Of a stretch of 64,000 nucleotides of DNA, positions 25,872 to 33,480 are shown in pieces. This stretch comes from Coriobacteriaceae bacterium (GTDB lineage: Bacteria > Actinomycetota > Coriobacteriia > Coriobacteriales > Coriobacteriaceae). The DNA is taken from positions 434,001 through 498,000 of the forward strand of contig DAJPFV010000001.1 in the NCBI GenBank assembly GCA_025993015.1, written 5' to 3'. The notes under the pieces were generated by a model. That model had not been told where the DNA came from and searched no databases. It saw nothing but the letters and a program-made list of their open reading frames with translations. Both the position numbers and the translations under genes were made by a program. Position 1 is the first letter of the stretch; each line of letters begins with the position of its first letter.

Positions 25872-25912
25872 AGGCGCGGAATCGCATCGAGCGGCTCCGC
25901 GCCTTTCTTTTA
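25872..25912 (+). terminator. Rho-independent terminator after the purine permease
   Basis: AGGCGCGGA and TCCGCGCCT arms enclose a 15-nt loop and are followed by TTCTTTT. Confidence 0.85.
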
Positions 25913-25980
25913 GCGTCTGCCCCCGTGCCAGCGTGCGACAATTGAGACTGTCAATATCACAACACCGAGAGAAGCCTGCC

Positions 25981-26646
25981 TTGGAAGCGCATCATAAGCA
26001 GATAACCGTTTATTCAGAGTGTGCGGAAGGCGCGCCCGTCATCTACCTCCCCGTGGTTATGGGCGACGGTAGTGAAGTCTACGAGCGCTGCCGAGAGCTC
26101 GACTGCCCACCCTTCACCCTTGTCGCCATTGGAGGGCTCGATTGGAATCGCGAGCTGAGCCCCTGGGAATGCGACGGAACTATACGAGATGCCGAGCCCT
26201 TTGGCGGACAGGCTGCTGGTTTTCTTGACGAGTTGTTGAAGCAGATAATCCCCCAGGCCGAATCATCGCTCCCGCAACCGCCCGCCTGGCGCGGCGTTGC
26301 CGGCTACTCGTTGGCGGGTCTTTTTGCACTGTGGGCACTTTGGCAAACAGATGTCTTTGAGCGCGCGGCGAGTGCGTCGGGGTCGCTGTGGTTCCCCGGC
26401 TTTATCGACTACGCGCGCGAGCGCACGATGACAGCCACGCCCGACGCTGCCTATCTGTCGCTCGGTAAAAAGGAAACCAAGACGCCCAACCGCATGATGC
26501 GGCACGTACTCGACGATACGCGTGCGATGGAAGAGCTGTTTATCGAGCGTGACATTCCAACAACGCTGGAGCTCAACCCCGGCAATCACTTTGCCCAAAC
26601 TGACCTGCGCATGGCGCGCGGCATCCACTGGATACTGACGCATTAA
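25981..26646 (+). CDS. Alpha/beta-hydrolase, esterase-D/enterochelin esterase-like
   Basis: This roughly 221-residue protein has the nucleophile elbow GYSLAG (GxSxG). The C-terminal NPGNHF supplies the likely catalytic His. The SLWFPGF segment fits the esterase family that hydrolyses esters of siderophores or acyl groups. There is no signal peptide. The start is uncertain. The TTG at 25981 with AGAGAAG upstream is preferred; a GTG at 25933 would extend it by 16 residues without a clear ribosome site. The substrate is unknown. Confidence 0.75.
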   Translation: MEAHHKQITVYSECAEGAPVIYLPVVMGDGSEVYERCRELDCPPFTLVAIGGLDWNRELSPWECDGTIRDAEPFGGQAAGFLDELLKQIIPQAESSLPQPPAWRGVAGYSLAGLFALWALWQTDVFERAASASGSLWFPGFIDYARERTMTATPDAAYLSLGKKETKTPNRMMRHVLDDTRAMEELFIERDIPTTLELNPGNHFAQTDLRMARGIHWILTH

Positions 26647-26688
26647 AAATGGCGTCCACGCGTACATACGCATGGACGCCATTTTTAA
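26645..26688 (+). terminator. Bidirectional terminator
   Basis: AAAAATGGCGTCCA and TGGACGCCATTTTT are perfect 14-bp arms with A and T tracts on both sides. It ends the esterase gene and the opposing methionine synthase transcript. Confidence 0.9.
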
Positions 26689-26706
26689 TTTGGCTGAACG
26701 CAGCTA

Positions 26707-26760
26707 CTATTCAGCAGTCTCCTCGAGTTCAGATACGGCGGGCGTCGAGGATTGGGACAT
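26707..26760 (-). CDS. Possible 17-residue micropeptide ORF
   Basis: An ATG with AAAGGA upstream (6 bases) opens MSQSSTPAVSELEETAE followed by a stop. It lies downstream of the YxjG/H-like gene and before the terminator at 26645-26688. It could be a short peptide or chance; nothing else marks it. Confidence 0.25.
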   Translation of the reverse strand: MSQSSTPAVSELEETAE

Positions 26761-26883
26761 GGAAGTCCTTTCATGATGGAAGGGCGATCAGGCATATCGG
26801 ATAACCTGCCCGAACGATACGATCCGAACCATTGTACGTGATACGTCATGTCTCGCGCGCGCCGTCACCTGCAAACGGTAACG

Positions 26884-28017
26884 TTACTTCCAAACGCGCT
26901 CAGCAATGCGCTTGACCAGCGCGATCTTTGCCCACTGTTCGTCCTCGGTCAGCTTGTTGCCAATCTCGCAGCTGGCAAAGCCGCACTGGGGCGACAGGTA
27001 CAGGTTCTCGAGCGGCACATACTTTGCGGCCTCGTGGATACGTTCGACGATAACGTCCTCATCCTCAAGCTCAGCCGCCTTTGTAGTGACCAGTCCCAGC
27101 ACGACCTTCTTGCCCGGGGCAACGTACTTGAGCGGCTCAAAACCGCCGGCGCGCGGCGTGTCGAACTCCAGATAGAACGCATCGACATCCTCATGCGCAA
27201 ACAGGTACGGAGCGATAGGGTCGTAGCCGCCCTCAAAAGCATAGGTGGAGTGATAGTTGCCGCGGCACACGTGCGTGTTAATGACCAGGTCGTCGGGCTT
27301 GCCCTCGATGGCGGCATTGTTGAGCGCCACGCCCAGCTCGCTTACCTTTTGCAGGTCGACCGGGCTCATGCCGGTTTTGGCGACAAAATCGGTATCGCAG
27401 TAGATGCCCCAGGTGCAGTCATCAAACTGGATGTTGCGGCAGCCTGCTGCGTACAGGTCGGCGATCACCGTGCGATAAGCGGCTGCAATGGCGTCGGCAA
27501 GTTCCTCGTCGGTCTTATAGACGGCACGCAGGCCCTCCTGCTGGCCGTCGCAGCGATCGAGCGTAACCTCAGAGAACGTCTGGATAGGCGCCGGGATGGT
27601 CTGGCGTGCAACGTGGCCCTCTCCCTCAAGCGCCTTGACGAACTTAAAATGCTCGACGAACGGGTGGTTCTCGCCGCTAATGGGACCGGTAACCACAGCG
27701 GTGTCGGCCGTCGTCTCCTCGTCATGGAACATATAACCCGTGCGTGAGGTACGGCGCTCAATGCCGTTAAGTCCCCACATAAAATCGAGGTGCCAGTAGC
27801 TGCGGCGGAACTCGCCATCGGTAATCACCTGCAAGCCGGCAGCCTTCTGCTTGGCCACTAAGTCGCGGATGGCCTCGTCCTCGACGGCCTTAAGGCCGGA
27901 AGCGTCGAGTTTACCCGCGACATAGGCGGCACGGGCGTCCTTTACAGCCTGCGGACGAAGAAAACTGCCGACGATATCGGCACGAAACGGCGCGTTCGGT
28001 TGAATCGAAGTGCTCAT
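26884..28017 (-). CDS. Cobalamin-independent methionine synthase-like protein (YxjG/YxjH family)
   Basis: This 377-residue TIM barrel matches the C-terminal catalytic half of MetE. Zn ligands are in INTHVCRGN (His, Cys), YLEFDT (Glu) and SPQCGF (Cys). It transfers a methyl group to homocysteine. The family lacks the N-terminal MetE half and may use a different methyl donor than methyltetrahydrofolate-triglutamate. AAAGGGAG precedes the ATG at 28017. A LysR gene lies just upstream on the same strand, with a dyad in between. Confidence 0.9.
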   Translation of the reverse strand: MSTSIQPNAPFRADIVGSFLRPQAVKDARAAYVAGKLDASGLKAVEDEAIRDLVAKQKAAGLQVITDGEFRRSYWHLDFMWGLNGIERRTSRTGYMFHDEETTADTAVVTGPISGENHPFVEHFKFVKALEGEGHVARQTIPAPIQTFSEVTLDRCDGQQEGLRAVYKTDEELADAIAAAYRTVIADLYAAGCRNIQFDDCTWGIYCDTDFVAKTGMSPVDLQKVSELGVALNNAAIEGKPDDLVINTHVCRGNYHSTYAFEGGYDPIAPYLFAHEDVDAFYLEFDTPRAGGFEPLKYVAPGKKVVLGLVTTKAAELEDEDVIVERIHEAAKYVPLENLYLSPQCGFASCEIGNKLTEDEQWAKIALVKRIAERVWK

Positions 28018-28104
28018 AGATATCTCCCTTTGCATTGGTTGCTTTACTGGGACAGAGTATGAGCGTTCATATTGCCATCGTAAAATATACGTTTATAACA
28101 GTTT

Positions 28105-28125
28105 GATATAGATGCTCCCTATATC
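28105..28125. promoter_or_regulatory. LysR-type dyad GATATAG-N7-CTATATC
   Basis: A perfect 7-bp inverted repeat lies in the 155-bp gap between the LysR gene and the methionine synthase-like gene. It is a likely binding site of that LysR protein. Confidence 0.5.
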
Positions 28126-28172
28126 AGTCTGGACTGTCATAAAGAGACTTGAACCGTGCGGAGCACAGCATC

Positions 28173-29069
28173 CTAGATATGCTGACGAATCGCGTCGATA
28201 TAAGCCCGACCGTAGCGCGTGAGCGTCGTGTTCTTGCGCGTGATGATGCCAATCTCCATGTACTCGTCCACGTCGAGCGGAATCGAGATAATACCCGGCC
28301 CGTTGAGCTCGTGGCTGATCACGCCCGAACACACCGTGTAGCCGTTGAGACCCATGGCCAGGTTGAACAACGTCGCACGGTCGCGCACGCGGATATTCTT
28401 GCGGCGCTCAAAGGTCGAGGTCAGTTCCTCGGAATAGTAAAACGAGTTATAGCTGCCCTGCTCGTAGGACAGGAACGGGTAGTCTTCCAAGTCCTCAAGC
28501 GTCACGCTCGAGCGGCCCGCCAGCGGATGGTCGGCGCACACGAAGACATGCGGTGTGGCGCAGAAGAGCCCCTCGAATACGAGCTCGTTGGCGCCAAGCA
28601 TGCGCTCGATGACCTCGCGATTGTGCTCCGACAGATACAGGATGCCGAGTTCGCTTTTCATATGCGCGACATCCTCGATAATTTCGTGGGTCTGCTCCTC
28701 GCGCAGGGTAAAGTCGTAGCGTGCGGCATCGAACTCGCGGATCACATCGACAAACGCATTAACGGCAAAGGAATAATGCTGGCAGCTCACACTAAAGTGC
28801 GGCACCTGCTCGGACGTACCTTTGTACTTGCCCTCGAGCAGGTCGGCCTGGTCGAGCACCTGGCGCGCGTACCCCAAGAAGGTCTCGCCTTCCTCGGACA
28901 CAATGACACCCTTGTTGGTGCGCTCAAAGATATGCACACCCATCTCGTTTTCGAGATCGCGGATCGACGCGGTAATCGAAGGCTGCGACACAAAGAGCCG
29001 GCGCGAGGCCTCGGTGATGCTGCCGCATTCGGCAACTTTGACGACATACCTGAGTTGCTGGAGCTTCAT
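28173..29069 (-). CDS. LysR-family transcriptional regulator
   Basis: This 298-residue regulator has an N-terminal HTH (KLQQLRYVVKVAECGSITEASRRLF) and an effector-binding domain (PHFSVSCQHYSFAVNAFVDV). The sequence resembles the CysB/MetR-like regulators of sulfur metabolism, which fits a neighbouring homocysteine methyltransferase; this link is inference. AGGGAG precedes the ATG at 29069. The HAD gene ends 10 bp upstream on the same strand. Confidence 0.88.
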   Translation of the reverse strand: MKLQQLRYVVKVAECGSITEASRRLFVSQPSITASIRDLENEMGVHIFERTNKGVIVSEEGETFLGYARQVLDQADLLEGKYKGTSEQVPHFSVSCQHYSFAVNAFVDVIREFDAARYDFTLREEQTHEIIEDVAHMKSELGILYLSEHNREVIERMLGANELVFEGLFCATPHVFVCADHPLAGRSSVTLEDLEDYPFLSYEQGSYNSFYYSEELTSTFERRKNIRVRDRATLFNLAMGLNGYTVCSGVISHELNGPGIISIPLDVDEYMEIGIITRKNTTLTRYGRAYIDAIRQHI

Positions 29070-29079
29070 GGCTTTCTCC

Positions 29080-29988
29080 CTAGACGTTTGTGACGTCGAA
29101 ACCCGTCGCGTCCATCTGACGCATAAACGACGGCATCTCCCCCGTCGCGGCGCAGGCGGCAATCTGATGCAGAGCCCCGGCAACCGCATCATCTGCCGCA
29201 GCGCCGATATGCCAGCGCGCGGCAGCCGTGACGGCCTCGTTGGCATTGGCGACTGCAACGGAATTGGGAACGGCATCGATCATGGGCAAATCGTTATCGG
29301 AATCGCCGAATACGGCCACCTCGTCGGGCGTCAGGCCCAAAGCGCGCGCCAGCTCCAGCGCAGCACAGCCCTTGTCCCAGCCGGTCGGAAGAACGTCGAA
29401 CAGGCGCACGCGGTTGTTGGGAAACACGAGCGAGAGCTCCGGCACCTCGGCGGCAACACGCTCGCGCAGCTCGGCGAGCTCCTCGCGCGAACGGGCACTC
29501 CAGATATTCGCCTTGTATACCGGGGCATCGTCAACGACAGGGCGACAGGGAGCCTCTTCGCCCTTGAGCCACGCGTTGCCGCCTGACTCCATGGCGCGAC
29601 GCACACGCTCGGGATCGCTTGTCACGCAATAGGCGTCGTTGTCCCAAAAGTCATCACCCAGACGGTAGACCTTCAAATAGGTATCGTCGGTCTCTTGCTC
29701 CAGGTAGTCGGCCAGGCGCATAAGGGCATCGTTATCAGTTGCGCGCGAGGCAACCGCCTCGCCATCGACAAACATCACCTGGCCGTTGCAAAACGCACCG
29801 GTCGAGAAGCACTCGGAGCGATTGCGGAACATCCAGCTCATCGCGGACGGCTGGCGACCCGAAACCGGGCCAAAATGCAGGCCCGCCGCCTGCATGGCAT
29901 GAATGCCCTCGATGGCGCAGTCGCTGGCGCCATCGTGTCCAGCAGGAATCAGCGTATCGTCCATATCGGTCAGCACAAGTTTGATCAT
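29080..29988 (-). CDS. HAD-superfamily phosphatase, Cof type
   Basis: This 302-residue cytoplasmic phosphatase has motif I DMDDTLIP, motif III lysine in GWDKGCAALE and motif IV FGDSDNDLPMI, with a C2B cap in between. Cof-type enzymes dephosphorylate sugar phosphates, FMN or other small molecules. The ATG at 29988 is at the conserved MIKLVLTDMDDT start. It is transcribed ahead of the LysR gene and is divergent from the thiamine operon. Cof-like HADs sometimes act on thiamine intermediates, but the divergent layout does not prove that. Confidence 0.88.
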   Translation of the reverse strand: MIKLVLTDMDDTLIPAGHDGASDCAIEGIHAMQAAGLHFGPVSGRQPSAMSWMFRNRSECFSTGAFCNGQVMFVDGEAVASRATDNDALMRLADYLEQETDDTYLKVYRLGDDFWDNDAYCVTSDPERVRRAMESGGNAWLKGEEAPCRPVVDDAPVYKANIWSARSREELAELRERVAAEVPELSLVFPNNRVRLFDVLPTGWDKGCAALELARALGLTPDEVAVFGDSDNDLPMIDAVPNSVAVANANEAVTAAARWHIGAAADDAVAGALHQIAACAATGEMPSFMRQMDATGFDVTNV

Positions 29989-30028
29989 AAGGTCCCCTCG
30001 GTCATTCTTTATCCCGTCTATTGTAACG

Positions 30029-30130
30029 ACCTGCCAATAAGGGACAGGTTTATCTTGGCAGGTTTTATCTGGGAAAACGCAGCGCCCCTGTTGCCACCTG
30101 CCAAAATAAACCTGTCCCATATTGGCAGGT
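30029..30130. repeat. Inverted pair of ACCTGCCAA palindromes
   Basis: Two 35-bp units (30029-30063 and 30096-30130) are each palindromic (ACCTGCCAA / TTGGCAGGT) around GGGACAGGTTTAT. They are inverted relative to each other with about two mismatches. A third relative lies at 49410-49446. The pair sits just upstream of the thiM riboswitch. Confidence 0.8.
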
Positions 30131-30156
30131 ACGCTAGTATAGGGAACAACAGATTC

Positions 30157-30250
30157 GATGCGGGAGTGCCGGCGGTGCAAACCACAAGGCTGAGAGGGCA
30201 ATGGGCCCAATCCTTTGAACCTGTCAGTTAATGCTGGCGTAGGGAGCATG
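30157..30250 (+). promoter_or_regulatory. TPP riboswitch (THI element)
   Basis: Conserved pieces occur in order: GGGAGTGCC, GGCTGAGAGGG, CCCAATCCTTTGAACCTG and GTTAATGCTGGCGTAGGGA. The P1 stem is formed by GATGC and GCATG at the ends. Thiamine pyrophosphate binding should switch off the thiamine salvage operon that follows, through the hairpin at 30262-30292. Confidence 0.95.
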
Positions 30251-30261
30251 CCGCCTTTACA

Positions 30262-30292
30262 GGGGCGCTGTCTATGCACAGCGCCCCTTTTC
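30262..30292 (+). terminator. Riboswitch expression-platform terminator
   Basis: GGGGCGCTGT and ACAGCGCCCC arms are followed by TTTTCT, 12 bp after the TPP aptamer and before the thiM ribosome site. Confidence 0.85.
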
Positions 30293-30313
30293 TATGCCAA
30301 GGAGGCATGTGCA

Positions 30314-31153
30314 GTGATTGATTCGGAACAGCTTAAGCAAAATGTGGTTAAGGCCGTGGATGAGATTCGTGCCACCAATCCGATGGCCGGTTCCATCACC
30401 AACACGGTGACGATCGACTTTGTCGCCAACGCACAGCTCGCCGTGGGCGGTTCGGCCGCCATGGTCTATCTGCCAGACGAGGGCGAGGCACTCGTTGCCG
30501 GCGGCGGTGCCATCTATCTCAACATGGGCACGCTCTTCCCCATCTACGAGCAGACGATTCCCCGCGCGGCCAAGGCGGCACACGACGCCGGCAAGCCCTG
30601 GGTGCTCGACCCGGTGGGCCTGGGCATCGGCAGCCTGCGCACCCAGCTGGTAAACGAGCTCAAGCAGTACAAGCCCGCCATCGTGCGCGGCAACGCCTCC
30701 GAGATCATCGCGCTTGCCGGCCTGTGGGGTCTTGAGGGCGAGGCAGCCGATCTGAGCCGCGTGCGCGGTGTCGATACCACCGACACGGTCGATGCCGCCC
30801 GCGATGCCGCCGTGGCGCTCGCCCGCCACACTGGCGGCGCCGTTGTGGTCTCGGGCGAAGTCGACCTGATTACCGACGGCACGACCGTGGCCAAATCCCA
30901 CGGCGGCAGCCCGCTCATGTCCAAGATCACCGGCTGCGGTTGCTCGCAGGGCGGCGTGCTGGCCGTGTACGCCTGTGCTACCGATCCGTTTACGGCAGCA
31001 GTCTGCGGCACCGCCGTCTACAACGTTGCCGGCACGCGTGCCGCCGCCGTCGCCGATGCCCCGGCAAGCTTTAAGGTCGCCTTTATCGACGAGCTCTACC
31101 GCGCAACCGCCCAGGATATTGCCGACAACCGACTCGAGCTCGAGGAGGCATAA
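30314..31153 (+). CDS. thiM: Hydroxyethylthiazole kinase
   Basis: This 279-residue kinase phosphorylates 4-methyl-5-hydroxyethylthiazole for thiamine salvage. Typical segments are GSITNTVTIDFVANAQLAVGG, VLDPVGLGIGSLRTQL, VRGNASEIIALAG and the GSPLMSKITGCGCSQGG ATP-binding loop. The GTG at 30314 follows AAGGAGG at 8 bases. It is the first gene of the TPP-controlled operon thiM, thiamine-binding protein, thiE. Confidence 0.96.
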   Translation: MIDSEQLKQNVVKAVDEIRATNPMAGSITNTVTIDFVANAQLAVGGSAAMVYLPDEGEALVAGGGAIYLNMGTLFPIYEQTIPRAAKAAHDAGKPWVLDPVGLGIGSLRTQLVNELKQYKPAIVRGNASEIIALAGLWGLEGEAADLSRVRGVDTTDTVDAARDAAVALARHTGGAVVVSGEVDLITDGTTVAKSHGGSPLMSKITGCGCSQGGVLAVYACATDPFTAAVCGTAVYNVAGTRAAAVADAPASFKVAFIDELYRATAQDIADNRLELEEA

Positions 31154-31156
31154 GCG

Positions 31157-31498
31157 ATGTCCGAACCCGCAACCAATGCCGGCATGAACACGCTCGTCGC
31201 CGTGGCCATCGCCCCATGCGGCACCGGCGACGAGCTGTCCGCCGAGGTCGCCGAGGTCGTGCGCGTCATTCGCGAGAGCGGCCTCCCCAACCGCACCACC
31301 TCGATGTTCACCGAGATCGAGGGCGACTGGGACGAGGTCATGCAGGTCGTGCGCGACGCGACCTTTGTGTTGGCGAGCAAGGGCATCCGCACCGAAGTCG
31401 TGCTCAAAGCCGATATTCGACCCGGATTTACCGACACCATGACCGGCAAACTCAAGCGCATGGAAGCACAGATCAAAAAGCAGGAGGAAGCACAATGA
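31157..31498 (+). CDS. MTH1187/YkoF-family thiamine-binding protein
   Basis: This 113-residue ferredoxin-like-fold protein has VAVAIAPCGTGDELSAEVAEVV and the MFTEIEGDWDEVMQVVRD segment of the MTH1187 group. Members bind thiamine or the pyrimidine moiety. It lies 3 bp after thiM and overlaps the thiE start by 4 bp (ATGA), so the three are translated together. Its role in salvage is inferred from the operon. Confidence 0.85.
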   Translation: MSEPATNAGMNTLVAVAIAPCGTGDELSAEVAEVVRVIRESGLPNRTTSMFTEIEGDWDEVMQVVRDATFVLASKGIRTEVVLKADIRPGFTDTMTGKLKRMEAQIKKQEEAQ

Positions 31499-32190
31499 GC
31501 ATCCGCGACAACCTTGATATCTCGGCCTATCTGGTACTCGGCCCCGAAAACACCCTCGGACGCCCCGTGGGCGATGTGGTGGCCCAGGCACTCGACGCCG
31601 GCTTTACCTGCATCCAGGTGCGCTCCAAGGTGGCAAGCGCCCGCGAGATCATCGCGCTGACCGACGACGCCGCGCAGGCAATCGCACAGGCCGGCAAGAC
31701 CGGTCAGGTCGCCCTGTTAATCGATGACCGTCTGGACTGTGTGCTTGCCGCGCGCGAGCAGGGCATTGCCGTCGATGGCGTGCACGTAGGCCAGAGCGAC
31801 ATTCCCGTCGAGGTCTGCCGCAAGCTGCTGGGCCCCGACGCCATCGTGGGCCTTTCGGCCCGCTGCGAGGAGATGCTCGAGTACGTCAAGACCGCCGACA
31901 TGAGCCTGGTCGACTACCTGGGCATCGGCCCGCTCCACGAGACCGAGACCAAGCGCGACTGCGGACGCGCGGCCGACGGCTCTATCATCACCAAGAGCTT
32001 TGAGGACCTTGCCGCACTCCACGCGGCAAGCCCCGTGCCCATCGTGGTGGGCGGCGGCGTTAAGACGGCCGACTTGCCGCAGCTTAAGGCCACCGGCGTC
32101 GACGGCTTCTTTGTGGTAAGCGCCGTCTGCAGCGCCGACGACCCCCATGCCGCAGCCAAGGAGCTTGTCGACACCTGGCAGCAGGCATAG
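31495..32190 (+). CDS. thiE: Thiamine phosphate synthase
   Basis: This 231-residue TIM barrel joins hydroxymethylpyrimidine pyrophosphate with thiazole phosphate. Motifs include CIQVRSK, LLIDDRLDCVLA, DGVHVGQSDIP, VGLSARC, VDYLGIGPL and VVGGGVKTADLP. The start overlaps the stop of the thiamine-binding protein. It ends the riboswitch-controlled operon. Confidence 0.96.
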   Translation: MSIRDNLDISAYLVLGPENTLGRPVGDVVAQALDAGFTCIQVRSKVASAREIIALTDDAAQAIAQAGKTGQVALLIDDRLDCVLAAREQGIAVDGVHVGQSDIPVEVCRKLLGPDAIVGLSARCEEMLEYVKTADMSLVDYLGIGPLHETETKRDCGRAADGSIITKSFEDLAALHAASPVPIVVGGGVKTADLPQLKATGVDGFFVVSAVCSADDPHAAAKELVDTWQQA

Positions 32191-32234
32191 GCATAGGCCG
32201 AACAGCTGATTCGCAGCCTCATATCTTCAGCAAT

Positions 32235-32280
32235 GGAAAGCGCATCCCAGTTTGGGCCTCCATTCCGGGATGCGCTTTCC
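32235..32280 (+). terminator. Terminator between convergent thiE and patatin genes
   Basis: GGAAAGCGCATCCC and GGGATGCGCTTTCC form perfect 14-bp arms around an 18-nt loop. Confidence 0.8.
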
Positions 32281-32291
32281 GTATGCGACCC

Positions 32292-33161
32292 TTACCCCGC
32301 CAGATACGCTTCCAACGCCGGCAAAGTCGCCTCTGCATCGTGGCGGCCGACCTGGTAGATGCGCTCGAGCTCATCCGGTTCGCGGCACAGCGACGGCACC
32401 TTCACCGATTCGCTCGGCCGCACCACAAAGATTTCGCCGGCAGCCTCTCGACGTGCCAGGTCATCGAGCGTGGCATTGTAGACCTCATGCCGATGCTCAA
32501 GCGCTGCAACAAACTCCGGATAGTGACGGAACACGCGCCGCAGCATGGGCATCACGCTGTTGGGCTGCTTCACAAAGCCCGCCGGCTGCGTGAGTACCAC
32601 GATATTGCGGTCATACCCCTGCGCAAACAGCCATGCGCTGGGAATAGAATCAGCCACGCCACCATCCAGATACTTATGCTCGTCAATAGCAACGGGACGC
32701 GTCGCCACAGGAATGGCAGACGACGCCCGGATCCACTCGATATCGCGCTCGTCGCCATACGGTAGATCGTGGTAGACGGCCTTGCCCGTCTCGATATCGG
32801 TACACACGCACGTAAATCGCATGGGGCAGGCGCGATACGCCTCCAAGTCGATGGGATCGCGCTCGATAGGCACCTCGTGATAGGCAAAATCGGCATTGAA
32901 CATATCGCCGGTTCGCAGCCAGCTGGTCACGCTCGCATAGCGCTTGTCGGCGCAATAGGCCTTGTTGTAACGAATGGCACGGCCGATCTGGCGCGATTTA
33001 AAGTTGTAGCCAAACGCCGCACCCGCCGAGACACCCACCATATGGTCGCAGGTCAAACCGCGCTCCATCCAAACGTCGAGCACGCCCGCCGTATACATAC
33101 CGCGGTAGCCGCCTCCCTCGAGCGCAAGCCCCACCGTGCGCGTCGTATCCGGCTGTGCCAT
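32292..33161 (-). CDS. Patatin-like phospholipase
   Basis: This 289-residue serine lipid hydrolase has the oxyanion loop LEGGGYRGMY, nucleophile elbow GVSAG and catalytic Asp in YLDGGVADSIP. Patatins release fatty acids from glycerolipids using a Ser-Asp dyad. There is no signal peptide, so it is cytoplasmic or membrane-associated. The ATG at 33161 has CGGAG upstream and starts shortly before the patatin core. The natural substrate is unknown. Confidence 0.92.
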   Translation of the reverse strand: MAQPDTTRTVGLALEGGGYRGMYTAGVLDVWMERGLTCDHMVGVSAGAAFGYNFKSRQIGRAIRYNKAYCADKRYASVTSWLRTGDMFNADFAYHEVPIERDPIDLEAYRACPMRFTCVCTDIETGKAVYHDLPYGDERDIEWIRASSAIPVATRPVAIDEHKYLDGGVADSIPSAWLFAQGYDRNIVVLTQPAGFVKQPNSVMPMLRRVFRHYPEFVAALEHRHEVYNATLDDLARREAAGEIFVVRPSESVKVPSLCREPDELERIYQVGRHDAEATLPALEAYLAG

Positions 33162-33480
33162 GTGACCATCTCCGTTCCTGCGTTTTAAAACGGGACAAGT
33201 ATACCCGTCAACATATATCGACTCAGTCGCATTTTTCATGCGCACCCAGGCGTTGCCGTTTGGCGAATAATAGCCGTCCACAGCATGTGCGCCCATATAT
33301 AATTGTGCACTGTTGTCTATACTACTCAGCCGTTATCAACAGCGAACATTAGCCGGCAAAGTAACTCAACAACGCAGCAAGGCGGGGGCCTGGATACACG
33401 CAAGGCGCCGAGCAACGACGCGTGTACACTACGAGCTCGCCCGACGCCATCCGCCCCGACCTCAGAAAGCCGCTTACAAC